DNA of 64,000 nucleotides from Mesaphorura yosii (Eukaryota > Arthropoda > Collembola > Poduromorpha > Tullbergiidae). The stretch lies in assembly GCA_009869945.1 (NCBI GenBank), contig WIXG01000009.1, positions 248,001 to 312,000 on the forward strand. Direction: 5' to 3'. Positions within the stretch are counted from its first letter, which is position 1, and each line of letters opens with the position of its first letter. The translations under genes and the position numbers were made by a program. Shown here one piece after another: positions 32,321 through 43,039 of this stretch. The notes below the pieces were generated by a model, which saw nothing but the letters and a program-made list of their open reading frames with translations, searched no databases and was not told the origin of the DNA.

Positions 32321-35300
32321 GCCACGTTGGATCACTGCACGTGTCTGGAGTTGGCCCTAGAGGGGGAGAGGCTATGTAAGTCTGGGGACTACAGATCAGG
32401 CGTTGTTTTCTTCGAAGCTGCAATACAGGCTGGATCGGATGATTTGAAGACACTCAGTGCAATCTACTCGCAATTAGGAAATGCATATTTTTATCTGGGT
32501 GATTATATGAAGTAAGTAGTATTCATTATTGGTAGGTCGCGGACGGAATGTTTTTATTTTTATAGAAATATTCCATAAATAATTGCGATCTGAGTTGATT
32601 GTAATTGTTGTCAACTATTCAACCCAGATAAACAAGATAATCTTATCGATTCTATCTATTCTACATTAGTAAGTTTAAGCTAACAGTTATCCTAAATTTC
32701 ATATTAACAGGGCGATGAGCTTCCATAAACATGATCTCACGCTAGCACGGTAATGAATGAATGCTCCATCATACATTGTTTCATTAATACTCGAAGGGCT
32801 CCACTAACGGAATTTGTCTTTCCGTCTGCAGCACAATGGGAGACAAGTTGGGCGAAGCAAAAGCCAGCGGTAATCTTGGAAACACTCTGAAGATTATGGG
32901 AAGATACGACGAGGCCATCATATGCTGCACCAGACACTTGGATATAACCAAACAGCTCGATGACAAAACTGGCCAAGCCAGAGCTTACTACAATTTAGGA
33001 AATGCGTACCATGCGAAAGGGAAATACATCGGGAAACTTGGACAGCAGGATCCTGGCGAATTCCCAGAGGATGTGAAGGCATGTCTGACGAAGGCATTAG
33101 AGCTTTACATGTAAGCGCCTTTAATTGCCATTTTGTGCTAGTTGGCAGTCGAAGTGCCCGGAAGTCGGCCAAGGAATGAGCGAATTTTGCTGAGACATCA
33201 TTATAAATTGAAAATTGATCAATTATAATTATTACTGAGAATGAGAAGGCGATATAATGAAACTTTTCATATCGTATCCTAAAAAATTGGCAGCGATACA
33301 GGAATAATTTCCTTCAAACGATTTTTCAAAGACCGTGTGCTCAGGAAATTCCAACTCAGCCTTTCCGTTTGTCACGTTGAATTTCGTCTTGTAAGGCGTG
33401 AGAACATCTTTTCCGTCCTTTGTCCACGCAACCCTCGGCGTAGGCGTGCCTTGAATTTCACACTCCAGTGAACGGAGTCCTTGCGTCAAATGAGTTGGAA
33501 TGTACAGCACACGCTGTCCAGCAATCTTCGGCGATCTTGGAACTGATTCTACCCAAATAAGCAAAAGGTCATCCTGATTAGTTCCAGCGCGAATAAATTA
33601 ATATATCTGTAGTGATTCTTACCCTCAGACGTTTCGTAGTACGTTCTACGATTTGCGGCCATTGGCGCAGTCAGGGCGTAGGCATACGAAATGCTGAACA
33701 CGGAAAACGAATAAATGCACGCGAAGAATAAGAATAGGTTCATTTTTTTTTGCTTTTGCGAGTTGTGTATCTTCAAAAATGAAGCGTTTACAGTAAAGAA
33801 CTAAACTAAACTGACGTTTACATAAAGAACGTGCTTGAGATTTCAATTAAAACTTCATGTTCATGCTGAATTCCTCTAAAAAGTTTTCACACGTATGAGG
33901 TGTCGATTATCGATGCAATTGAAGGTCTTCCCTTGTTTCTTGATTGCTTCTTGCGTCTTGCCGCAAAATATATCTTCTCTTTCTCTTTTTGTACCTCGAA
34001 CGTAGTGAGTCATCTTTCCTTTATCCCAAAAGTCAGTCAGTTACTGTCAAGAATTTATTTAAATTGGATAAACTAGAGCATGAATGAATGAAACTTATCA
34101 TGAGAGGAATGCGAGTTCGAATTTATGAGATTGATTGAATTCAATTCAGTTTACGGTTATTACCTTGCCGGTTATCGCATTGTTCCGGGAGCAGGAATAC
34201 GTAGTCGACGACGTCAATGATAATTCCAAGAAGAGCATTGCGAATCAATCGGGATCGATTGATCATTTTATAAGAATTGATTTGATCACCTTACAGTGAA
34301 TATTTGTTTCTTCGTTTCAGGGCAAACTTGGATCTCACGAAGGAGCTAAACGACAGGAGTGCAGAAGGACGCGCGTGTGGGAATCTTGGAAATGTACACT
34401 ACTTACTCGGGAACTTTGATGAGGCGATCGCGTACCACGACCAAAGACTTGAGATTGCGAAAGAGTTTGGAGACAAGAATGCTCAACGAAGAGCCCACAC
34501 CAATTTGGGCAACGCTCATGTGTTCTCTGGAAATTTTGAAACCGCAGCGCAGCATTACAAGTGCGTTCCTGTTACTAGTCTTGTGTTTTACGCTTTGCTC
34601 ACAATTAAAACGGTTCGACTTTCTGTTACAGAAAATCGCTGCTACTGTCTCAAGATCTCAGCGATCACGCGCTCGAAGCACAAGCTTGCTACAGTTTGGG
34701 CAACACATATACTCTTCTTCGAGATTATCCAAAAGCAGTTGAGTATCATTTGAGACATCTACAAATTGCACAGAACCTCCACGATAAAGTGGGGGAAGGT
34801 ACGGAAAACCCTATCCTGAAGTGTGGTGCGTACTTCATATATTTAGCATGCGGGATTCTTTTCCAGGTCGAGCTTTCTGGAGCTTAGGCAATGCATATTC
34901 TGCAATGGGCGACCATACTCAAGCTCTGCGATATGCAAAGCAACATTTTACAATTTCTACCGATTTGGGAGACCAAATGGGCCAGGCCACGGCGCAGATG
35001 AATGTGAATGACCTGCGTAAAGTGTTGGGGCTCACTGGAGATGAAGATATTGAGACAAATCCAAGTGAAGAAAGTAAATACAGTACAAATAGAAGAAAGT
35101 CAATGGAGGAAATGAACCTGATCAGAATGACACCAGAAGCTGCGTCATCAAACAGGGGTCGTGGGAAGAATCCACAACCTGGAGCTGGTCCGTCTGGAGC
35201 CCGACAAAATCGATCCCTGTCGGTTGGACAAGTTCTTTTCCGGAAAGGTCGCAGCCAAGATTCTTCGAGCAAGTTGTCCAAGCACATTTCCAAAACTTCG

Positions 35301-36075
35301 GAACTGGAGGAGGAGGAAGAAGAAGGACAAGACCAATTTTTTGATCTTCTTAGCAAGTGTCAAGCGGAAAGAATGGACGATCAACGCTGCAGCTTGCCCC
35401 AAGAACGGCCAACATCCAGCAAGACGGCTCGGAAAGAGGCTTCTGACTCGCATCCGTTTTCTTCAAGCTCTTTGCATTCCAAGGCTGGCTCATTTAAACA
35501 ATCTCATAGCAATGATCCCGGGAAGGCAGTAGACAAGGAAAACAAGGAGAAGAAGCCAAAAGTACTTCCACCCAGAGCATTAAGCGTTCCAGCTTATACT
35601 CCAAAGTCGCAGGCCACCGGAGAAGGTAAATACAAACTTGGCGGCAATTATAGCAGTTATGCACATGTTTAATTTGCTAATTAGGAGAATCGTCTGGTGG
35701 GAGTGAAGATTTGCTTGACATGATTTGGGGAATGCAGTCTAAAAGGATGGACGAACAACGGGCATGCTTACCACAATCGTCTAGTCCAGAAGAGAAGTTC
35801 TTCGATATGCTAATTCGGTCCCAGGTAAGTTTCGAGTGTGGAGCTGGAAAATTAGGAAAAGATTGTAGATGGACTTCATTTTGAATTTCTTGCTTTAGAG
35901 TTCCAGACTGGAAGACCAAAGAAGTGTTCTTCCAGAAGATTGTGCTGCAGGAACATCGCGCGGACCGACAGTTCCTGACGAAGACTTTTTCTCGTTAATT
36001 GCAAGGCTACAGGAAGGAAGAATGGACGATCAACGAGCGGACATTAAAGACAAAAATAGGAACAAAATTAACTAA
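32321..36075 (+). CDS. pins: Pins/rapsynoid (GPSM1/2, LGN) homologue, N-terminal Met exon not fixed
   Basis: G-protein regulator that binds GDP-Galpha-i and Mud/NuMA and orients the mitotic spindle at the cortex. Exons: 32321-32511, 32711-32749, 32832-33110, 34321-34560, 34632-34798, 34867-35625, 35685-35824, 35899-36075; phases agree and give 663 aa plus the start. TPR repeats fill the N-terminal half (CLELALEGERLCKSGDYRSG, SAIYSQLGNAYFYLGDY, ASGNLGNTLKIMGRYDEAI, ACYSLGNTYTLLRDYPKA), nearly as conserved as LGN. Four GoLoco motifs end the protein: FFDLLSKCQAERMDDQR, LLDMIWGMQSKRMDEQR, FFDMLIRSQSSRLEDQR, FFSLIARLQEGRMDDQR. The first listed exon begins in phase 0 after an acceptor, so the initiator is upstream; an ATG at 31789-31791 directly before GTGAAA would fit. 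Intron 33111-34320 holds another gene on the opposite strand. Poly(A) signals are near 36962 and 36969. Confidence 0.94.
33232..33743 (-). CDS. Small secreted single-Ig-domain protein nested in a pins intron
   Basis: Exons in transcript order: 33743-33623 and 33548-33232; phase 1 junction, 145 aa. Signal peptide MNLFLFFACIYSFSVFSISY is followed by one I-set-like Ig domain: SLECEIQGTPTPRVAWTKDG supplies the first Cys and the core Trp, and FEGNYSCIAANFLG supplies the YxC motif. There is no membrane anchor. One predicted N-glycosylation site lies in KFNVTNGK and another at NYSC. It resembles the Ig units of ImpL2-type or hemicentin-type proteins but has only one domain; I do not assign a family. 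Both exons lie inside the 1.2-kb intron of pins on the opposite strand. Confidence 0.75.
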
Positions 36076-37178
36076 CTTAATTGTGTTACATGTTAAGACT
36101 TTCATGTCATGGTTGAATCGTTGAATGGCAATTTATAGAATCGTAGCTACTCTACTGTATTGTTTGTTCCGAGCCATATGAAGGAAAATGGTACTAACTC
36201 AACTGTCTACGTCTACACTGGATCCGACATTCTCTTGTCTAATTCGAGGGCTGCCATTCATTGCCAAAATAAGGTTGTTATTGTTGCTAAACCATACAGT
36301 TGTTTCCGAGATTGAACTCTGAATTGCCCAAATTCTAGTATTATCGTGCACAAGTTGTTTGCCGTCACCAGCAAATATTTATCATTGTTAAAGGTAAAAG
36401 GTTGTAAAGACGCTTAACCTCTTGATTCTGTTATTGGAGTGACCCTTGAAAGTAGTTTATACCCTGACAAGTACTGCACTGTGTACTAACTCAGAAGTTC
36501 TGGACAAATAATTTCTGTTTCCCTGCATTTATGTAATGCCCGTTCGTCTCGTTATGATCTCGTTAAGTAGTTGCTCTCAACCACACAACACAATGAACTT
36601 AAACAAATTCCACCGTCGAAAAGGTATTTAACTTATTACATTCGGACAACCTCGTGACGGATACTCAGGCGTGTGAGCGTAAGCCAATTTACTGTGATCA
36701 AGCTGTTATCCTGCAGTTAAGTTGTAAATCTAATACTCATAAGATTGTACAGTGAACCCAGTTAATTTCAAGAGGTACTTGATAATTTATTCCTTAAGCG
36801 TGATTAGTATTTTAGTTTTGTTCATGTGCGTGGCAAATATTTTGAGTTTTTGATGTAATGTTCAGTTTATGACTTTTACAAGTTCACTCGCCCGTGCTCG
36901 TCTGTTTCATTTGTTGTATTATTTATACGGGAACTAGAATAGCTTAGACTTTTGTTGGAATAATAAATAATAAATGATTAAATCACAATTCATGTTTATC
37001 TGATGAATTGCAATAGTTTCAAGAGCGTTTTCACTTGTACACTGAACAAAGACAAAACGCGACAAGCGGGAATTCACTTTCTCCGGAAATTCAACTTGCG
37101 AAAATCTCCGAGATCGTAGCTTAAAAGTTTAAAGTTAATTGACGTTATGTAAAAACTTGTAAGACTACAAGTTTGGAT
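36076..37178. other. pins 3' UTR and intergenic gap
   Basis: About 900 nt of pins 3' UTR run to the AATAAA copies at 36962-36974. A short gap then precedes FRA10AC1. No coding frame seen. Confidence 0.55.
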
Positions 37179-38443
37179 ATGTCGGGGAACAGACGTGACG
37201 TTCGCCACGAAGATGAGGAAGGTTATGATTCCAGTTTTGAAGACGAGGAGACTTCAAACACTTCAAAGAAATCAAAGTCGTCTGAAGTGACGTTACAAGC
37301 GTCCGCGGCACAGACTCGGCACGCTGAAGGTAATCAACGTTGGGCTCCCAAATTCTTACGCATCACTGAAACACTGAAGCAGTAACATTTACTTATCTGT
37401 TCACAGCACTTCCATCCAAAAGCTTCTTCGAAGATCAACAGAGGAGGGCCGAGAGTTACAGAAGTCATTACTTCGCATTAAACGCCTATGAGCGGCACAA
37501 GAAATTAATTAATGACTACGTGCTCTACTACCCTGGCTCAAAAGCTCTGCTTAAAAGAGACAGGTAAGATAAGATATTGTATTGCCACTCCAATTATTAT
37601 CTGTTCACATTTACATGCAATTGATCGCAGTTCGAAAGACAAAAACGATCGAGACATTCTCGAAGAACATCACAGATTTCTGTGGGACGACGGAGAGGAC
37701 CCAACAAGTTGGGAAAAGCAGTTGGCAAAGAAATATTACGACAAGCTTTTTAAAGAGTACGGATTGTGTGACCTCTCCAGATACGCAGAGAATAAGGTGA
37801 GCGTGGACTCATTACATGGAAATTGAAGAAGTTGATTTGATTGGAGCTTGCGACGCACAGTAAGTTGAAAATGCTCAAAATTGGTTGAATTCTGGAACAG
37901 ATAGCGATAAGATGGCGGACTGAGGCGGAATTGGTGGAGGGAAAGGGCCAGTTTATCTGTGGGGAGAAGAAATGTCCATCAAAGGAGCACTTGCGTACCT
38001 GGGAAGTTAACTTCGCATACCTCGAAGATCGTGTCAAGAAGAATGCCTTAGTTAAGCTGCGTAAGCAGAAAAAGCATTATCGTTAGCTCATAATTTCTCG
38101 TCGAAGCTTAAAGTATTAGGTGGTATAAATTTCCTTCTAAGGGCTATGCACTCCTTGCTCCGTGAAACTAAACTTCAAGCAGCAGAAGAAAGAAGTTACG
38201 AAGAAGCCAAAGAAACGGAAACACAGCAAAGAGTCGTTGCATGGTTCCGACAAAAAGCGACGAAATAAACCCACGAGTGACGTATCTACAATCGAAGGAA
38301 AACAGGAAGGCGGTGACGGTGATGTAAAAGCTGAAAGCGAAGCCGCGTCAAGCAGTAATATTTGGAGGGAAACAGTCGTCGCTCCAGAACTGAAATCGCG
38401 AGAGGAGGAATTCGATGAGTACTTGGACGATCTCTTTTTGTAA
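37179..38443 (+). CDS. FRA10AC1: FRA10AC1 homologue
   Basis: Conserved nuclear protein associated with spliceosomes in other animals. Exons: 37179-37329, 37407-37563, 37631-37796, 37901-38060, 38142-38443; phases agree and give 311 aa. The acidic N-terminus precedes the family core: ALNAYERHKKLINDYVLYYP, DILEEHHRFLWDD, WEKQLAKKYYDKLFKEY, IRWRTEAELVEGKGQFICG, KEHLRTWEVNFAY, and a Cys pair in LCTPCSVKLNFKQQKK. The CGEKKC and CTPC pairs could bind zinc. The C-terminus is Lys-rich, then acidic (FDEYLDDLFL). Start is the second in-frame ATG-like codon; an upstream TTG was ignored. Poly(A) signal at 38493-38498. Confidence 0.9.
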
Positions 38444-38498
38444 CAGCCGTGAAGCCGACTAACAAAAATTTTGCTAAAACCTTTCATAGCATAATAAA

Positions 38499-39282
38499 AG
38501 AAAAGCCAGCGCAGCGTTCGAGTCTAAAATGTTCGTGTACAGTAGTCTGAATTTAATTTTACGACGACGATAAACATATAAGCATTCAAATTCTAACAAG
38601 TTGTGTTGCGTCCAGACGTGACGAGCAGATGAGATTATAGATTATGAGATGAGATAAGTCACATCATTTTTTATGCGTTCGTGCAACGTTCCTTGCGCAC
38701 ATGTGCTTTTGTTTACAATTGAATCCACATTCATTCAAAGTTGGACTTCTGCTTCGTATAACAGGAAAAGAAGTAACTTTGTTGGCGACGTTGTTCGATT
38801 TAGTAGAGTCTCGAATTTTAACGGTTGTTTCTCATCAATTCAATCTTGACTCATGCATAAATTCACAGTTTCCAGAAAAAGTAGGACAACCACAAGGGCA
38901 AGATTTATACCTAGTTTGACTAATTATTATCGTTTTAACTGTAGTAGTGTTCTACTAATTTTCCATCTACTCTACTTATGGTTTGATGACAAAAAGACTC
39001 CTAAAAATTACTTGTACTACATTGACACTTTTGACACTGATCTAATTGACTCAAAACGGAAGCAACTTGGTTCTCAACCCTACCTCGCTCGAGGATCCTG
39101 TCAACGGTGATCCCAACCCCACGGTGATAGAAAGGTATTGCGTTTGTTTAAACTGTTTCTTGAAACAACGTCTTTGAGTGGACCGAGGCGCAGGCATTAG
39201 TGCTGTTATATTGTCCTAAGATTTTGACTTCCTGTAGGGAGGGAGAAGGATATTGTACGCCAGCCAGCCTTGTTTCAACTTA
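38499..39282. other. Intergenic, FRA10AC1 to RING-DM9
   Basis: No convincing coding frame; includes the 5' UTR of the RING-DM9 gene. Confidence 0.5.
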
Positions 39283-40722
39283 ATGGCTGCACTTCCGAAT
39301 CCAGACTCCACCCTGTCGTCAAGCGGAGATGCTTCCAGTGTTGAGCACGGAAAGTAAGTCAGACGCGTGTAATCTGTAACGCTAATTGCAAAAAGTGGTG
39401 TAGTCCTTGAAGTTTTGATACGTTACATTAGTCCGTATTGTGTAGTTTGACCTTTATTGCAACATTGGACGTTAATTTTATCTGTGTTGCAGTTTCGAAG
39501 TTTATACTGGGGACATAATAGAGCTTGCTTCCAAAGATGATGTTTTGAAGAGTTTGGAATGTCCAGTATGTAGAGAAACTGCGCTGGCGCCCATCCACAT
39601 GTGCGAGAATGGACACATAATATGTTACACATGCCGCCAGCGATTAGTATCATGTGCCTTATGTAAAATTGGATTTTCCCATATACGCAATTTTGGATTA
39701 GAATCAATTGTCGCCAAATCAAAGTTGTACTGCAAGTATAAGGAACTTGGATGCGCCGAAATTTTGTTGGGAGAAACCCTAAATGACCATGCTCGAAATT
39801 GCTCCTTCAGGTAACCAAGCTTTTACTAATTCTATTATAAGCATGTAAACTCGAAGTGGAAGTTATCTTGATATCGTGGTAATGTTGAAATAATTTAGAC
39901 CTGAACCCGAGCAGCAGCCGCAAGTGATCACTCGTCGCACCGACAACTACGTTGATCGATCCGATTTGGACTTGGACCTAATTCCCCAGTTTATGGAGTG
40001 GTTATGGAGTGGGTCTCTCGGGAACTTGTCTTCTGACGATGGAGACAGTTATGTTCAAACAATGGGATGGCGAAGAGGAAGAAGTGGCAGTATTCCTCCG
40101 AACGCAGTGCGTGCTGGTTACGAAAGTGCTAAATACGTGTGCCGCGCGTTTCATCAACGAATGTGTGCTCCGGGAATGATTTGTCCTGAAGATCGAGTCG
40201 CTTATGTTAATTGGTTTGGTACGAGATCGAAGTATTACTATGAGGTATGTCGCCAATTGTCAGACCGTATATTTCTACACGAACAAGCTCGTGACGGCCC
40301 TAACAGATATTTAATTTCATTTGCAGGTCTTAGTTGCCATTCCAGGTACTGTGACATGGGTGCGATCTCGTCGGGGTGAAGTTCCAGGTATTTTCCCTCA
40401 TACATTTGTTAAAACCTTGTCTAGTTAAGGAGTTTGTCCAGATTTTGTTTTTCCGTTCTCACTAATAGACAATGCTGTGATTGGTGCTGATCAAGTTGGC
40501 AGTGAGCGAATTTACATTGGCAGAACAAAAATTGACGGTCAATGGGTTTCTGGCTACGTGAAGCCCTCGCACAACCGTAAGAGACATTGAATTCGAATCT
40601 CCATGTTAAATCTCAGCGTGCCCTCATTTGACAGAGACTCTTTGATAGGTTGTTACGTGACAAATGGAACGACTGCCATTGGGAGAAGATACTACCAACT
40701 TTTAGTAACGACTGACACATAA
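39283..40722 (+). CDS. SIAH-type RING finger fused to tandem DM9 (DUF3421) module
   Basis: Predicted E3 ubiquitin ligase with a lectin-like tail. Exons: 39283-39353, 39493-39810, 39899-40244, 40327-40387, 40469-40576, 40649-40722; phases agree and give 325 aa. Residues about 47-81 form a C3HC4 RING of the SIAH type (CPVCRETALAPIHMCENGHI, then ICYTCRQRLVSCALC). Residues 82-130 resemble the start of the SIAH zinc-finger/SBD region (IRNFGLESIVAKSKLYCKYK, ELGCAEILLGE, DHARNCSF), but the substrate-binding beta-sandwich is absent. Residues about 193-322 are instead two DM9 repeats: PPNAVRAGY..YVCRAFH..YYYEVLVA, and DNAVIGADQ..IYIGRTKIDGQWVSGYVKPSH. DM9 proteins bind mannose in oysters. No signal peptide, so it should act in the cytoplasm. 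Poly(A) signals at 40864 and about 40953. Confidence 0.85.
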
Positions 40723-41420
40723 GTTTACGTAAAACCTTTTACATTGTCTAATTGACTAAGTGCTTTGTTAATTTTGTACAATTCGCTGTTTCGTTAAAAT
40801 TCGCATAGTCGCTGTACTGTACTCCCCACAAAAATCCCTCCTGAGCCAACTATCGCGGGCGAAAATAAACTAATTAAACGATTCCGTGCAATATAGTGTT
40901 GGAAAAATTCTTCCCCTTTCACTATACTGCTGTTAGTACTATTTTATGACAATAAAATGACTAAATGACCAATACAATTTCATCGATACTTGCGAAAGGC
41001 ATTTTATTTACTTCTGGATTCAGAAAATTGGGACACTTAATTAATTCACCATCAATTCCCGAGCTGGTTAATTACAAATTGAGTTGCTGTTGCTGGAATT
41101 AAAAGCTCATTGACGTAAATACGCGTACGCATTATGAAGCAAGCTAAAAGACAACTTAAAAATCGGGTTATAGGCAGAAGGGAACTGAAAATTTGGCTCG
41201 AGTCGGCCAAAGAGAGATTGCGCTAATTCATGATCCGCTAGAACTAAACTATAATACGTAATGTAAGCTTTGTGCAGAGTATCCTAATTTCAATTTCAAT
41301 ACCACGTTCACTTTTTACGCTCGAATTGCAAATGCAAATGCAGTGATAGGTTCTTGATTGATTGTGCTGTCGCTGATGCTGATTCGCCGCTGGTTTAGGC
41401 AATTAGGCCACATCTCATCA

Positions 41421-43039
41421 TCACTCGTCTAAGCAGACTGTGCGAACAATGACCTCCGTCACCGAGTACGGATCGCAGTTTGACGATGGGCGACGGTCCT
41501 CCAAGTACCCCTTGCGCTCTTCGGCGACAGATCTCGGAATGCGAATACTGCATCCACGGTTGGCCACTCCGGCCGAGAAGTCGTGAATCGAAGACGTCTC
41601 GTGGTGCCCCGTCAGACGACGCTCATTGTCCTTGCCTTCCTTCGGGTCGTAGGCCTTGATGTGGCGCAGATGGTGACGAGAGAGCTTGTCAATCGCCTTC
41701 TCAATGTCCAAGATGCCATTCTCCTCACGCATCGCCTGTGAAAATGAAAATGTAAAATGTGGAAATGGAAGCACTGACTTATGCCTGATTTAATGTTCGC
41801 ATTCTGTACCTTGGTCGAGAAATTGGTGTGGCAGCCAGCTCCGTTCCAGTCTCCTGGAATCGGTTTCGGGTCCAGAGACACAACGACGCCAAAATCTTCT
41901 GCGACGCGGTGAAGCAGATAACGAGCGACCCACAATTCGTCTCCCATCGCAATACCTTCACAGGGTCCGACTTGAAACTCCCATTGAGCTGGCATAACCT
42001 CGGCATTTGTTCCGCAAATCTGAATTCCAGCGTAGAGCGACGCACGGTAATGCGCTTCAACGATGTCCCGGCCAAATACTTTGTTGGCTCCGACTCCACA
42101 ATAGTAAGGTCCCTGGAGAAAAATATGAGAAGCTTCTTTGAGATTGGCTGTATTTACCACTTGCGATTTCAGTCATATTCACCTGTGGTCCTGGGAATCC
42201 GTTCTTGGGCCAGCCAAATGGATGCAAATCTTGGTCCAAGAGAGAATATTCTTGTTCCAAACCAAACCACGGTTTCTGGTCCTTCGCCTTGTTCATGGCT
42301 TCCAAGCAGCTCGCACGTTTGTTCGAATCTATGTAAAAAAATAGAGCACGAGGGTCAAGAGACGTGAATTCTTAACGCGACGTTTGTCATGAAAATGAAT
42401 GTCTTTGATTTGATGATCTGACTCACCGGTAGGCTTCTTGTTGTATCTGTACGTATCGCACATTACGAGCTTGTGATTTCCAAGAAGAAACGGATCTTTG
42501 TAGACTGCCACCGGGTACAAATACACGTCCGAATTGCTCCCTTCTGCCTGGTAGGTTGAGCTTCCATCGTAATTCCAAATTGGTAATTCTGCAATTTTGA
42601 GGGAAAGTGAGCAAAAGAAAAACCTGAACTGAGCTGCGATCTCGAATTTCCTGTTTAGGCACACGAGATACGAGAGCACGAAAGGGTTTTTGGGTACGTT
42701 TGAGCTCGTGTGGGAAAGCGACTGAGAACGAATGTTCTCTGATTTAAGTGCGTGAAGGGTTATCAGGAACCTCTGCCCGTGCATCGAGTACGAAAACGCT
42801 TCGGCTTTGCGTGCAATTGTTCGTTCAATCGCCGTTATGCAAGTAAAACTTAAAGGCTGAATTTGTTAATTACCTTCGGCTTTCTTCGGTACAAAGTTCA
42901 ACGATCTTGTTTTGCAGCGGACGTACTCGCCAGTGCCATCAATCCAGATGTACGTCGCCTGACAAATGTTCTCGTCAAGCGGAATTCGGAGGTAACGGTC
43001 CAGCACCGTTTTGTTGGTGGCGATATTCGGTAAAGTCAT
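41421..43039 (-). CDS. GS: Glutamine synthetase (GSII)
   Basis: ATP-dependent ligation of ammonia to glutamate, cytosolic decamer. Exons in transcript order: 43039-42874, 42588-42427, 42328-42183, 42112-41810, 41735-41421; phases agree and give 363 aa, the usual length for animal GS. Landmarks: [111 protein letters not shown] and [20 protein letters not shown]. These include the glutamate-binding and metal-binding residues. No mitochondrial targeting extension is evident. Poly(A) signal (TTTATT) at 41003-41008; convergent with the RING-DM9 gene. Confidence 0.97.
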
